Positions 45,802-54,062 of a stretch of 64,000 bases of DNA are shown in pieces. The DNA is from Paracoccus everestensis. Its GTDB lineage: Bacteria; Pseudomonadota; Alphaproteobacteria; Rhodobacterales; Rhodobacteraceae. The DNA is taken from contig NZ_CP090836.1 of the NCBI RefSeq assembly GCF_021491915.1, forward strand, positions 2,404,501 through 2,468,500. The letters are read 5' to 3'. The notes below the pieces were generated by a model. That model was not told the DNA's origin. It saw only the letters and a program-made list of their open reading frames with translations, and searched no databases. A program made the translations under genes and the position numbers. The stretch's first letter is position 1; every line of letters begins with the position of its first letter.

Positions 45802-46724
45802 CCGGCATCCTCTCGCCCTCCGTTGGCCGCCGCTACCCGCTGGCCACCGTCTGCCGGCTCTGGGGCCTGTCACGAGCGAGCCTGTATCGGCGGCGCTTTG
45901 CGATGGCGGCGAACGAGCCGCACCCTCCCCGCCGTCGCCGGGGCCCACAAGGCGCCGCCAGCGACGCCGACCTTCTGGCGGCGATCCGGGGGATCATCGA
46001 GGCTTCCCCCTTCACGGGCGAGGGTTATCGCAAGATCTGGGCGCGGCTGCGCTTGCGGGGCTTGCGGACTGCTGCACGTCGGGTGCGGCGGATCATGAAG
46101 GAGCACGGCCTGCTTGCGCCTCACCGGCCGGCACCTCGGGCGGCGCATCCGCATGACGGAACAATCGTGACCGAGCGCGTGGATCAGGTCTGGGGCACGG
46201 ATATGACGGAGACCTTCACGACCGCCGAGGGTCGAGCCTATGTCTTCGTCGCCGTGGATCACTGCTCGGGTGAGTTCGTCGGCATCCACGCCGCCTCCGG
46301 CGCCAGCCGTTGGGAAGCGCTGGAGCCGGTCAAGCAGGGGATCGCGAAGCATTTCGGTGCGCTTGACAGGGCCGGAGTGGCGACGGGTCTCACCCTGCGG
46401 CACGACCATGGTTCCAACTACATGTCGGGAGACTTCCAGCGCGAGATCCGCTTCCTCGGCGTGGCCAGCTCGCCCGCCTTCGTCCGCCAGCCCGAGGGCA
46501 ACGGCGTGGCCGAGCGGGCGATCCGGACGCTGAAAGAGCAACTCCTCTGGGTCCGGCACTTCGTCACGGTGGAGCAACTGCGGCAGGCGCTGGCCAGCTT
46601 CGCCGCACTCTACAACGCCAGCTGGCTACGGGAACGGCACGGGCACAAGACGCCCGATCAGATCCGTGCCGAGCAGAAGGCTCTTGAAACCAAAGCCGCC
46701 ACAAGGTTCAAACTGGCGGCATGA
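45798..46724 (+). CDS. IS3-family OrfB (DDE transposase)
   Basis: This 308-residue integrase-core protein carries the DDE triad in VWGTDMTETF (Asp), LRHDHGSNYMSGDF (Asp) and EGNGVAERAIRTLKEQL (Glu). The N-terminal HTH_21 region includes EASPFTGEGYRKIWARLR and RRIMKEHGLLAPHRP. No internal stop or frameshift was found, so this is the only transposase in the cluster, besides IS110, that looks active. Confidence 0.92.
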   Translation: MTGILSPSVGRRYPLATVCRLWGLSRASLYRRRFAMAANEPHPPRRRRGPQGAASDADLLAAIRGIIEASPFTGEGYRKIWARLRLRGLRTAARRVRRIMKEHGLLAPHRPAPRAAHPHDGTIVTERVDQVWGTDMTETFTTAEGRAYVFVAVDHCSGEFVGIHAASGASRWEALEPVKQGIAKHFGALDRAGVATGLTLRHDHGSNYMSGDFQREIRFLGVASSPAFVRQPEGNGVAERAIRTLKEQLLWVRHFVTVEQLRQALASFAALYNASWLRERHGHKTPDQIRAEQKALETKAATRFKLAA

Positions 46725-46763
46725 CCGGCGCAAAGCGCTGTCTCAAAACCGGGCCGCGGTACA

Positions 46764-46778
46764 GTCACACTATGTCCT
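46764..46778 (+). repeat. 15-bp direct repeat, right of IS3
   Basis: This exact copy of GTCACACTATGTCCT directly follows the terminal ACA of the IS3 element and matches the copy at 45318-45332. Confidence 0.75.
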
Positions 46779-46923
46779 CAAGGTTGCATAAAAAAGACAA
46801 CGCTCTCCTTTTGATAGTAAATTCCTAACCTTTTCAACAGGCTATCAGACTGAAACCATTACGCGATATATACGTTTTGTACGGGATGTAAGGGCATCTG
46901 TATTTGTAACGAGGCTAGGTTTG

Positions 46924-47613
46924 ATGTTGACGAGTATACGCATGGCCTTTGGTGCGGCTTCGATTTGCGCTGTTTCCATGATCGCCCCCGCTTGGGGGGC
47001 CACCGTGACCGAGGTTTCTGGCCCTCCGACAGGGGGGACGATCATTGACCTGCACACGGACGACTTCGAGCGTCTCGGGAACTGCGGAGGTGGTGGCTCT
47101 GTCGTCAACGACGGCTGCTCGGTCGTGATGAAGGACAATCCGACGGCGCCCCATGCCTATGGGCGTTTCGATCCGCCGCCTGCGTCTTACTGGATCGACA
47201 GCCAGGATATCGACGAACTGAAGTGGACGATCAACGCGCCTGTGTCGTTCACATCCCTTACCTTCGCCCTTACCGATGCCCATGACCAGGCCAACAGCCA
47301 CTTCGACCTGTACTACAACCAGGCGGGCACCTGGACATTGATCTGGAACATCGCGACCCGGCAGGCGAACGGCAATCTGTACTGGCTGACGGTCGATTTC
47401 GCCGATGCCGTCGCCTCGGCCGAGTTCCGGTTCTCGACCAAGGTGGGCGCGGGCTATGACGGTTTCGGGCTGTCGCAGCTGACCGTATCTCCAAGCCCGA
47501 TCCCTGCCCCACCCGCAGCCGTGCTTCTCCTGACGGGCGGCGTGGCTTTCGCAGGCCTGCGCCGTCGGCGCAAATCTCGCCGATCTCTTTCTGCGGACCT
47601 TCCCTCTGCTTGA
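46924..47613 (+). CDS. Secreted protein with VPLPA-CTERM-like sorting tail (copy B)
   Basis: This 229-residue paralogue of the protein at 37355-38014 starts MLTSIRMAFGAASICAVSMI with signal cleavage near AWG-ATV. It shares GNCGGGGSVVNDGCSV, APHAYGRFDP, YWIDSQDIDELKWT, LTFALTDAHDQANSHF, NLYWLTVDF and FSTKV. The sorting tail is PIPAPPAAVLL, a hydrophobic helix, then RRRRK, with an extra 12 residues (SRRSLSADLPSA) after the basic cluster. GAGG at 46911-46914 supports the ATG at 46924; ATG 46942 is an alternative. A 6-bp inverted repeat TGATAG/CTATCA lies at 46812-46847. The IS3 element sits just upstream. Confidence 0.82.
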   Translation: MLTSIRMAFGAASICAVSMIAPAWGATVTEVSGPPTGGTIIDLHTDDFERLGNCGGGGSVVNDGCSVVMKDNPTAPHAYGRFDPPPASYWIDSQDIDELKWTINAPVSFTSLTFALTDAHDQANSHFDLYYNQAGTWTLIWNIATRQANGNLYWLTVDFADAVASAEFRFSTKVGAGYDGFGLSQLTVSPSPIPAPPAAVLLLTGGVAFAGLRRRRKSRRSLSADLPSA

Positions 47614-47617
47614 CTGC

Positions 47618-47646
47618 CAGGCCTGCCCCCTCGGGGTGCAGGCCTG
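47618..47646 (+). terminator. Hairpin terminator after copy B
   Basis: CAGGCCTGC (47618-47626) and GCAGGCCTG (47638-47646) form a perfect 9-bp stem. The loop can itself pair CCCC with GGGG. It begins 5 bp after the stop codon and is followed by TT, consistent with an intrinsic terminator lacking a long U-tract. Confidence 0.6.
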
Positions 47647-47785
47647 TTCACAGGCAGGGCGCGGCAGCATCCCCCGGTATGTCAGATATCCGATTTTTTC
47701 TATTAACCTGTACAAAAAGGCTAATTGGTCAATAAACAACCCCAAGGTATCAAAGCGTTATTCAATGCTGTTTTAGGTGGTTGCC

Positions 47786-47965
47786 ATGTCCCGAACTGAA
47801 AGTAATTCAGCCTTTCGTCCTGCCGTGTCCCCTGACGATTGGAACATGATCCTCTTGGCGATAAGCGCCTATGCGCACAATTCCGATTACCGCGACCTTT
47901 TGGGCCGCCTGGAACGTCAGGCCGTTATCAACGGTATCGCGGCGCCATTACGCCGCCCGTCCTGA
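47786..47965 (+). CDS. Small hypothetical protein, 59 aa
   Basis: This frame from ATG 47786 encodes MSRTESNSAFRPAVSPDDWN and ends LRRPS. It is soluble, with no cysteine and no recognised motif. The ribosome-binding site is weak (TAGGTGG). The upstream 90 bp are AT-rich and could hold a promoter. The next small gene lies 65 bp downstream. I give it moderate confidence only. Confidence 0.42.
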   Translation: MSRTESNSAFRPAVSPDDWNMILLAISAYAHNSDYRDLLGRLERQAVINGIAAPLRRPS

Positions 47966-48030
47966 GCCTTGGTCCTTTTTCCGTGTCACGACCGTTGTCC
48001 CCTCTGGATATCCAATGGAGGACCAAGGAC

Positions 48031-48273
48031 ATGATGAAAGCGAACCTCACCCTCGAAGGCATGGAACAGATCAAGGGCACCGTCGAGATCGGCGGCGACT
48101 ATGCCCGTTTCCGCACGGACGTGGCGGTCGACGACAGCAAGATCGTTGGACCCGTTGGGGGGGAACTGACCATCGACGGCAAGCCAGAGCGCGTGGTTCT
48201 TGAGAATTGCCGCACCACCGACGGGGAAGGCTGCGAGATAACCCTGCGCCGGATCACACCGGAACCACGCTAA
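48031..48273 (+). CDS. Small hypothetical protein, 80 aa
   Basis: This 80-residue protein starts MMKANLTLEGMEQIKGTVEI. Its alternating pattern (VEIGGDYARFRTDVAVDD, then GGELTIDGKPERVVLEN) suggests an all-beta barrel-like fold. Two cysteines are near the end (ENCRTTDGEGCEI). GGAGGACCAAGG precedes the tandem ATGs at 48031 and 48034. I do not recognise a family. A strong hairpin follows the stop, supporting a real transcription unit. Confidence 0.58.
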   Translation: MMKANLTLEGMEQIKGTVEIGGDYARFRTDVAVDDSKIVGPVGGELTIDGKPERVVLENCRTTDGEGCEITLRRITPEPR

Positions 48274-48278
48274 AGGAA

Positions 48279-48310
48279 GCGCCTGCAAGGGCCTCTGGCC
48301 CTTCGGGCGC
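48279..48310 (+). terminator. Nested hairpin after the 80-aa gene
   Basis: The inner stem AAGGGCC-tct-GGCCCTT spans 48287-48303 and the outer pair GCGCC/GGCGC lies at 48279-48283 and 48306-48310. It starts 5 bp after the stop. The rest of the 320-bp gap up to tRNA-Arg shows no other gene that I can support. Confidence 0.6.
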
Positions 48311-48593
48311 AGTTCGATGTGACATCAACAATCACATATCTGCGTGCCGGAAAGAGGCCGGGTTGGCGCGGAGGTCAGCAGAAGAACGGTATACCTTGTC
48401 CTCAGCCTCGATAGCCGGGAGTTTTTCCACGGTCACGCGGGGCAGCAGACGTGCCCGGGCTCGGACAGCGGCGTTGCGGCCATCAATTGTGCCAAATGTC
48501 CTGAAATTCGCTGCATATGAAAGGGATGGAGAACGGATGGATCAACCGCGTCCTCACCTCCGCAGGGGGAACTTGCACAAGTGTCTGGAAATA

Positions 48594-48670
48594 TGGCGGA
48601 CCCGGAGCGATTCGAACGCCCGACCCCCAGATTCGTAGTCTGGTGCTCTATCCAGCTGAGCTACGGGTCC
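48594..48670 (-). tRNA. tRNA-Arg (ACG)
   Basis: A 77-nt cloverleaf on the minus strand. The acceptor stem GGACCCG pairs with CGGGTCC, followed by discriminator G and encoded CCA (48596-48594). The anticodon ACG is at 48636-48634, so it needs A-to-I editing by TadA to read CGN codons. The D arm reads GTAGCTCAGCTGGAT and the T arm GTTCGAATC. Confidence 0.95.
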
Positions 48671-48747
48671 GTCGTAGGGCGGTCATGTAGCCGCCTCGTC
48701 CGGAGGACGCAAGGGGGGATGGCGCAAAAAACGCCGCCACCTCGATT

Positions 48748-50169
48748 TTATCGCGCCCCCGCCATTTGCCGTGCGGGCATGGTCGCCATGTCGCGGGGAA
48801 TGTGGATCATGAATTCGCTGCCCTCGGCGTCGCTGCGCACCAGATCCAGCCGCCCGCCATGACCGCGCACCAGATCGGCGGCAATGGTCAGGCCCAGGCC
48901 GGTGCCGCCCTTGCGCGCGCTGCCTGAAAACGGCTTGAACAGGTATTCGCGCGCCTTTTCCGGCAGGCCAGGCCCGGTGTCGCCCACGCGGATCCACCAG
49001 TCGCCGTCGCTTTCGCCCGCGCCGATCTCGACCGTGCCGGGTTGGCCGGTGCCTTCGATGGCCTGACGCGCGTTGCGGGCAAGGTTCGCCAGGACGCGAT
49101 ACAGCTGGTCGCGGTCCGCGCGGATGGTCAGGCTGGGCGGGATGTCGCACAGGAATTCGACCTTGGGGCCATCGCCGCTGGCCAGGGTCTCGGCCTCGAC
49201 CACCTCGGTGGTCAGTTGCGCCAGGTTGAAGCGCGACAGGGTGGGTGCAGGCTCCTCGGCCTTGCCGAAGGCCAGGGTCGTCTCGCACAGATTCACCGCG
49301 CGGCTGATCGACTTGACCAGCTTGGGGGCAGCACGCTTGACCTTGGGGTCGCCGCTGTCCTCCAGCCGGTCGGCAAAGATCTGCGCGGTGGTCAGGATGT
49401 TGCGCAGGTCGTGGCTGATCTTGGCTACCGCCTCGCCCAGTTGGGCCATTCGCTCGCGTTGCTTCAGCGATGACGTGACCGTCTTTTGCAAGGTTTCCAA
49501 CGCGGTTTCGGCATCGCGCAATTCGGCCAGCCGGGCATCCGGCCTGATGATGTGGCGCGAATCCTCGGGCGCCTGCGCATAGGACACCATGTGGCTGATC
49601 ACCCGCCGGATCGGCACCAGAACCAGCCGCTGCACCGCAAGGTTCAACAGGATCGCCGTAAGGATCGAGAAAGCGGCCGACAGCAGCAGCAGCCTGATGC
49701 CATAGTCGATCATCCCCGCACGAAGCGGCGCAGTTTCCATGGTGATCTCGATCAACTGGCCCGCCTGGTTGACCGGGGATCCAATCACGCGGATCACCTC
49801 GTTGCGGCGGTTCAGCAGCGCGCCAAGCGCGTCGTCGATGGTCTGGGGAACGCCATCCTCGCGCAGGTCGTAAGTCTGGGCGACAGGACCGGGGATGCGC
49901 GATGACAGGACCAACTGTCGGATGTCGTTGCGGCGCAGGACGACGTTCAAGACCCCGGCATTCTGCAACAGTTCCGCCTCCAAGTCGTCGGCCAATGATT
50001 CGTCAGACGCCAGCACCGCCAAACTGGCGATCTGCCCGCGTTCCAGACGCGACTCCAGATAGTCGAGCCTGTAGCTGGCCAGGGCCGGAAGCAGGATCAG
50101 CACTTCGGCCAGCATGACGAAGATGATTGTCAGCGCGGCGAATCGGCCAGTGATCGTGTTCAGTTGCAT
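48748..50169 (-). CDS. Sensor histidine kinase (orphan)
   Basis: This membrane histidine kinase has 473 residues. It has an N-terminal helix (about 10-32), a periplasmic sensor region to about 155, a second helix (158-180) and a HAMP-like linker. The H-box is GEAVAKISHDLRNILTTAQI with His253. The ATPase domain has NLARNARQAI (N box), GDTGPGLPEKAREYLFKPF (G1/F) and GGTGLGLTIA (G2). No response regulator gene adjoins it. The ligand and partner are unknown. It is divergent from rpmH. Confidence 0.9.
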   Translation of the reverse strand: MQLNTITGRFAALTIIFVMLAEVLILLPALASYRLDYLESRLERGQIASLAVLASDESLADDLEAELLQNAGVLNVVLRRNDIRQLVLSSRIPGPVAQTYDLREDGVPQTIDDALGALLNRRNEVIRVIGSPVNQAGQLIEITMETAPLRAGMIDYGIRLLLLSAAFSILTAILLNLAVQRLVLVPIRRVISHMVSYAQAPEDSRHIIRPDARLAELRDAETALETLQKTVTSSLKQRERMAQLGEAVAKISHDLRNILTTAQIFADRLEDSGDPKVKRAAPKLVKSISRAVNLCETTLAFGKAEEPAPTLSRFNLAQLTTEVVEAETLASGDGPKVEFLCDIPPSLTIRADRDQLYRVLANLARNARQAIEGTGQPGTVEIGAGESDGDWWIRVGDTGPGLPEKAREYLFKPFSGSARKGGTGLGLTIAADLVRGHGGRLDLVRSDAEGSEFMIHIPRDMATMPARQMAGAR

Positions 50170-50305
50170 GTAATCTTGATTGTCATCGCGCGGGTTGCGT
50201 GTGTTTCAGCCCGAGCCGATCCGGGTTTGCACATCAAACGAATGTGATATGTCGCAGGTTCCGGCACCGGAATAAAGCCGGTTGCGCGAATGACCGCCTT
50301 AATGG

Positions 50306-50334
50306 TTGACGGGACCGGCCCCTTGATCTATCCA
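50306..50334 (+). promoter_or_regulatory. Putative promoter of rpmH-rnpA operon
   Basis: TTGACG (50306-50311) and TATCCA (50329-50334) are spaced by 17 bp, about 97 bp before the rpmH start. The site lies in the 261-bp gap between the divergent histidine kinase and rpmH. Confidence 0.45.
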
Positions 50335-50430
50335 GCGGGCTTCGAACAACCGGTGCGTTCGCGCGAAGGGTGGCTTTTGCCATCCCGCTCTGCCGCCCGC
50401 CCCCCGCAGATACGACCTCGGAGACTGACG

Positions 50431-50565
50431 ATGAAGCGCACCTTTCAACCCTCGAATCTCGTTCGTGCGCGCCGCCACGGCTTTCGCGCCCGCATGGCCA
50501 CCAGCGGTGGCCGTCGCGTGCTGAACGCCCGCCGCGCCAAGGGCCGCAAGCGTTTGTCGGCCTGA
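50431..50565 (+). CDS. rpmH: 50S ribosomal protein L34
   Basis: This 44-residue, highly basic protein reads [20 protein letters not shown] and ends GRKRLSA, the invariant L34 sequence. The start at 50431 is fixed by the conserved N-terminus. It begins the run rpmH, rnpA, yidD, ttcA, yidC. Confidence 0.98.
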   Translation: MKRTFQPSNLVRARRHGFRARMATSGGRRVLNARRAKGRKRLSA

Positions 50566-50608
50566 TCCTTTGCGGCGGGCACGTCCCGCCGAACTAAGGC
50601 TTTTGCAT

Positions 50609-51010
50609 ATGCCGCCCCTGCCCCATCCCGTTGCCGATGCGCGACCCCCGGATGACGGCACGGCGGCATTTCGCATGTCCATGCCTTCCGTGATCGCCAA
50701 GCGCGCGGATTTCCTGGCGGCGGCGCGGGCCTTGCGCCAGGGAACGCCCGGCTTTCTGCTGCAGGCGCGGGACCGGGGCGATGGCGCCGCGTTTCGGGTG
50801 GGCTTCACCTGTTCCAAGAAGATCGGCAATGCGGTGATGCGCAACCGCGCCAAGCGGCGGCTGAGAGAGGTTGCCCGGCTGCATCTGCCCCGCGATGCCC
50901 GGCCGGGCTGGGATTATGTGCTGGTGGGCCGCCCCGACGCGACCGTCAGCCGCGATTTCGCCGACCTGTGCCGCGACCTGGCGAACGCGCTGCGAAAGAT
51001 CCACCCGTGA
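50609..51010 (+). CDS. rnpA: Ribonuclease P protein component
   Basis: This is the protein cofactor of RNase P, which matures tRNA 5' ends. It has 133 residues from ATG 50609. The signature [11 protein letters not shown] is present, preceded by [15 protein letters not shown]. The RNase P core begins near [14 protein letters not shown]. The extra N-terminal 20 or so residues are poorly conserved, so ATG 50675 is an alternative start. The stop overlaps the GTG start of yidD. Confidence 0.93.
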   Translation: MPPLPHPVADARPPDDGTAAFRMSMPSVIAKRADFLAAARALRQGTPGFLLQARDRGDGAAFRVGFTCSKKIGNAVMRNRAKRRLREVARLHLPRDARPGWDYVLVGRPDATVSRDFADLCRDLANALRKIHP

Positions 51011-51270
51011 CGCCCCTGGCCCATCTGGTCGCTCTGCCGGTGCGGGCCTATCGGCTGGTGGCCTCGCCCTGGGTCGGGCATGGCTGCCGCTTCCAGCCGA
51101 CCTGCTCCGCCTATGCGCTTGACGCGCTGTCTCGCCACGGCGGGTTGCGCGGGGGCTGGTTGGCGGCACGGCGCATCGGGCGCTGTCACCCTTGGGGCGG
51201 ATCGGGCTATGACCCAGTGCCGGGCAGCGACCCTGACCACGAAAGGCAGTCCGATGCTGGACGACACTGA
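51007..51270 (+). CDS. yidD: Membrane protein insertion efficiency factor YidD
   Basis: This is a small membrane-associated protein, 87 residues, that assists YidC. It begins with GTG at 51007 (GTGA overlap with rnpA). The family core is [20 protein letters not shown], then SAYALDAL and [18 protein letters not shown], with the three conserved cysteines. The C-terminus overlaps the ttcA start by 17 bp. Confidence 0.93.
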   Translation: MTPLAHLVALPVRAYRLVASPWVGHGCRFQPTCSAYALDALSRHGGLRGGWLAARRIGRCHPWGGSGYDPVPGSDPDHERQSDAGRH

Positions 51271-52129
51271 CGACCTGACCGAGATCCATCCGCTGTTCGC
51301 GGGCGCGCCGTCCTCGACCGAATTTCGCAAGCTGCGCAAGCGGCTGGTCCGCGAAACCCGCCAGGCGATCGAGGATTACGGCATGGTCCGCCCCGGCGAC
51401 CGCTGGCTGGTCTGCCTGTCGGGCGGCAAGGACAGCTATACCCTGCTGGCGGTGCTGCACGAGTTGAAATGGCGCGGGCTGCTGCCGGTGGATCTGCTGG
51501 CCTGCAACCTGGACCAAGGCCAGCCGAACTTCCCGGCGACCGTGCTGCCGCAATTCCTGACGGAACGGGGCGTTGCGCACCGGATCGAATACAAGGACAC
51601 CTATTCCATCGTCACCGACAAGATCGCGCCCGGCGGCACGATGTGTTCGCTGTGCTCGCGCCTGCGGCGCGGCAACCTGTACCGGGTCGCGCGCGAGGAA
51701 GGCTGTTCCGCCGTCGTGCTGGGCCACCACCGCGACGACATCCTTGAGACGTTCTTCATGAACCTGTTCCATGGCGGCAGGCTGGCGGCCATGCCGCCCA
51801 AGCTGCTCAATGAGGATGGCGACCTGACTGTGCTGCGCCCGCTGGCCTATGTGGCCGAGGCGGATTGCGAGCGGTTTTCGCGGGCGATGAACTATCCCAT
51901 CATTCCCTGCGACCTGTGCGGCAGCCAGGAAGGGCTGCAACGCGTGCAGGTCAAGCGACTGCTGGACGAATGGGAATCCCGCACGCCGGGCCGCCGCCAG
52001 GTGATGTTCCGCGCCTTGTCGAATGTGCGCCCCTCGCACCTGCTGGATCCCAAGCTGTTCGACTTTGCGTCCCTGTTTCCGGCGGCCGAGGCCGCAGGAA
52101 ACGGCGACGTTCCACGGCTGCGAGACTAA
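51254..52129 (+). CDS. ttcA: tRNA 2-thiocytidine(32) synthetase TtcA
   Basis: This PP-loop ATPase thiolates C32 of certain tRNAs. It has 291 residues. The PP-loop SGGKDSY is at residues 56-62. The iron-sulfur cluster cysteines are in [11 protein letters not shown] (around residue 131) and [11 protein letters not shown] (around 220). [20 protein letters not shown] is the family block. It is embedded in the yidD-yidC operon, an arrangement common in this group. Overlap with yidD suggests coupled translation. Confidence 0.93.
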   Translation: MLDDTDDLTEIHPLFAGAPSSTEFRKLRKRLVRETRQAIEDYGMVRPGDRWLVCLSGGKDSYTLLAVLHELKWRGLLPVDLLACNLDQGQPNFPATVLPQFLTERGVAHRIEYKDTYSIVTDKIAPGGTMCSLCSRLRRGNLYRVAREEGCSAVVLGHHRDDILETFFMNLFHGGRLAAMPPKLLNEDGDLTVLRPLAYVAEADCERFSRAMNYPIIPCDLCGSQEGLQRVQVKRLLDEWESRTPGRRQVMFRALSNVRPSHLLDPKLFDFASLFPAAEAAGNGDVPRLRD

Positions 52130-52232
52130 GATCGGACGCCGCGGATGCAGGGCCGCCCGGCCAAATCCGCTTGACTGTTAACCGCCCCTTCTGTTGAAGC
52201 GGCGCGACGGACGCGAGAAGGCTGGAAAGCGC

Positions 52233-54062
52233 ATGGAAGACAATAACCGCAATCTGATCCTGGCGACGGTCCTGTCGTTCCTGGTGATCCTGGTTTGGTA
52301 CACGGTCTTTGCGCCCGAACCGCCCGCGTCCATGGAACAGCCGGTCGCGGTGGAAAGCCAGACCCAGGACGTGCCGCTGGCCAACCCCGAAAGCAGCACC
52401 CTGCCCGCCGACCTGGGCGCGCCTGCCGACGCCGCGCCGCAGGCTGGACGGGTCGAGATCCAGACGCCGTCGCTGTCCGGCTCGATCTCTCTGGCCGGTG
52501 GCCGGATCGACGATCTGCTGCTGGTGAAATACCGCGAAACGCTGGACGACAATTCGCCCAACGTCCGCCTGCTGTCGCCGTCATCCGCAACGGCCACGGA
52601 TGCCATCCAGACCGGCGCCGCGAAACCCTATTACGCCGTTTATGGCTGGACCCCGGGTCCGGGCGTCGATCCGGCGCTTGTGCCCGGCCCCTCGACCATC
52701 TGGACCGTTGAATCGGGCGACACGCTGGCCCCCGGTCAACCTGTCACGCTGGCCTGGGACAATGGCGCAGGCCAGATTTTCCGTCGCACCTTCGCGGTCG
52801 ATGAAGACTATCTGTTCACCGTCAGCCACGCCCTGCAGAACATCGGTGACGCGGCCTTCACCGCCGCGCCCTATGGCATCATCGCCCGCCACGGCCATCC
52901 CGACACACAGAACTTCTTCGTGCTGCACGAAGGCGCGGTGGGGATGTCCGACGGCACGCTGACCGAACTGAAATACGACAATATCGCCGAACTGGACCCC
53001 GTGGAACGCGAGGGTCGCGCCGAAGTGACGCAGGTCAACAGCAACGGCTGGATCGGCTTTACCGACAAGTACTGGATGACCACGCTGGCCCCCGCGCCGG
53101 GCCAGGCCTTCACCTCGGTCGTGAAATACGCCCAGGGCGCGGACATCTATCAGACCGAAGCCCGTTATCCGATGCAGACGGTCGCGCCGGGAACCCAGGT
53201 TTCCGCCGACAGCTATCTTTTCGCGGGCGCCAAGGTCTGGGAAACCATCAACGCCTATCAGGAAACCCCGGGTATCCAGGGCTTTGTCGACTCGATCGAC
53301 TGGGGCTGGTTCTATTTCCTGACCAAGCCCATCTTCCGCCTGCTGCACTGGCTGCACGGCATGATCGGCAACATGGGCTGGTCCATCATCGCCCTGACCT
53401 TCATCCTGAAGACGCTGGTCTTTCCGCTGGCGCGCAAATCCTACATCTCGATGGCGAAGATGAAGGAATTGCAGCCCCAGATGGAGGCCTTGAAGGAACG
53501 CACCGGCGACGACCGCATGAAGTTCCAGAAAGAGATGATGGAGCTTTACAAGCGCGAGAAGGTGAACCCCGCTGCCGGCTGCCTGCCGGTGCTGCTGCAA
53601 ATCCCGATCTTCTTCGCGCTCTACAAGGTGATCTTCGTCACCATCGAACTGCGCCACGCCCCCTGGATCGGCTGGATTCAGGACTTGGCCGCGCCCGATC
53701 CCTCGTCGCTGCTGAACCTGTTCGGGCTGCTGCCCTTTGCGCCCCCCGCCCAGGGCACGCTTCTGCACTCGCTATCGCTGCCCGCGCTTGCCATCGTCCT
53801 GGGGATCAGCATGTGGATCCAGCAACGGCTGAACCCGGCCCCCGCGGATCCGGCGCAGAAGATGATCTTTGCCTGGATGCCCTGGATCTTCATGTTCATG
53901 CTGGGCGGTTTCGCCTCGGGCCTGGTGCTTTACTGGATCACCAACAACCTGATCACCTGTGTGCAACAGTACACGATCATGTCCATGCACGGCCACCGGC
54001 CCGACCTGTTCGGCAACATCAAGGCGGCGATCCCGTCGCGGCCCAAGAAGGACAGCAAGTGA
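52233..54062 (+). CDS. yidC: Membrane protein insertase YidC
   Basis: This Oxa1-family insertase acts with or without SecYEG. It has 609 residues. It starts MEDNNRNLILATVLSFLVIL, with the first membrane helix followed by an acidic Pro/Ala-rich linker and the large periplasmic P1 domain (to about residue 350). The C-terminal five-helix core begins near WGWFYFLTKPIFRLLHWLH. It includes the cytoplasmic coiled hairpin KMKELQPQMEALKERTGDD and VNPAAGCLPVLLQIPIFFAL. The stop overlaps the GTG start of the MOSC gene. Confidence 0.96.
   Translation: MEDNNRNLILATVLSFLVILVWYTVFAPEPPASMEQPVAVESQTQDVPLANPESSTLPADLGAPADAAPQAGRVEIQTPSLSGSISLAGGRIDDLLLVKYRETLDDNSPNVRLLSPSSATATDAIQTGAAKPYYAVYGWTPGPGVDPALVPGPSTIWTVESGDTLAPGQPVTLAWDNGAGQIFRRTFAVDEDYLFTVSHALQNIGDAAFTAAPYGIIARHGHPDTQNFFVLHEGAVGMSDGTLTELKYDNIAELDPVEREGRAEVTQVNSNGWIGFTDKYWMTTLAPAPGQAFTSVVKYAQGADIYQTEARYPMQTVAPGTQVSADSYLFAGAKVWETINAYQETPGIQGFVDSIDWGWFYFLTKPIFRLLHWLHGMIGNMGWSIIALTFILKTLVFPLARKSYISMAKMKELQPQMEALKERTGDDRMKFQKEMMELYKREKVNPAAGCLPVLLQIPIFFALYKVIFVTIELRHAPWIGWIQDLAAPDPSSLLNLFGLLPFAPPAQGTLLHSLSLPALAIVLGISMWIQQRLNPAPADPAQKMIFAWMPWIFMFMLGGFASGLVLYWITNNLITCVQQYTIMSMHGHRPDLFGNIKAAIPSRPKKDSK

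Larger units (their letters stand above)
45333..46763 (+). mobile_element. IS3-family insertion sequence, apparently intact
   Basis: This 1431-bp element has TG...CA ends. The left end reads TGGGCTGGGGCACGG then TTGAGACAGCG. The right end reversed reads TGTACCGCGGCCCGG then TTGAGACAGCG, so the inverted repeats match well with two small offsets. It contains orfA and orfB with a 4-nt overlap and no disruptions. It lies between the IS21 copy 2 relic and the second CTERM gene, with its right end 161 bp upstream of that gene's start. Confidence 0.85.

Noticed and set aside
48594..48670. tRNA-Arg as attachment site of a genomic island
   Set aside because: No integrase gene and no repeat of the tRNA 3' end were found near the IS cluster, which is explained by separate insertions.
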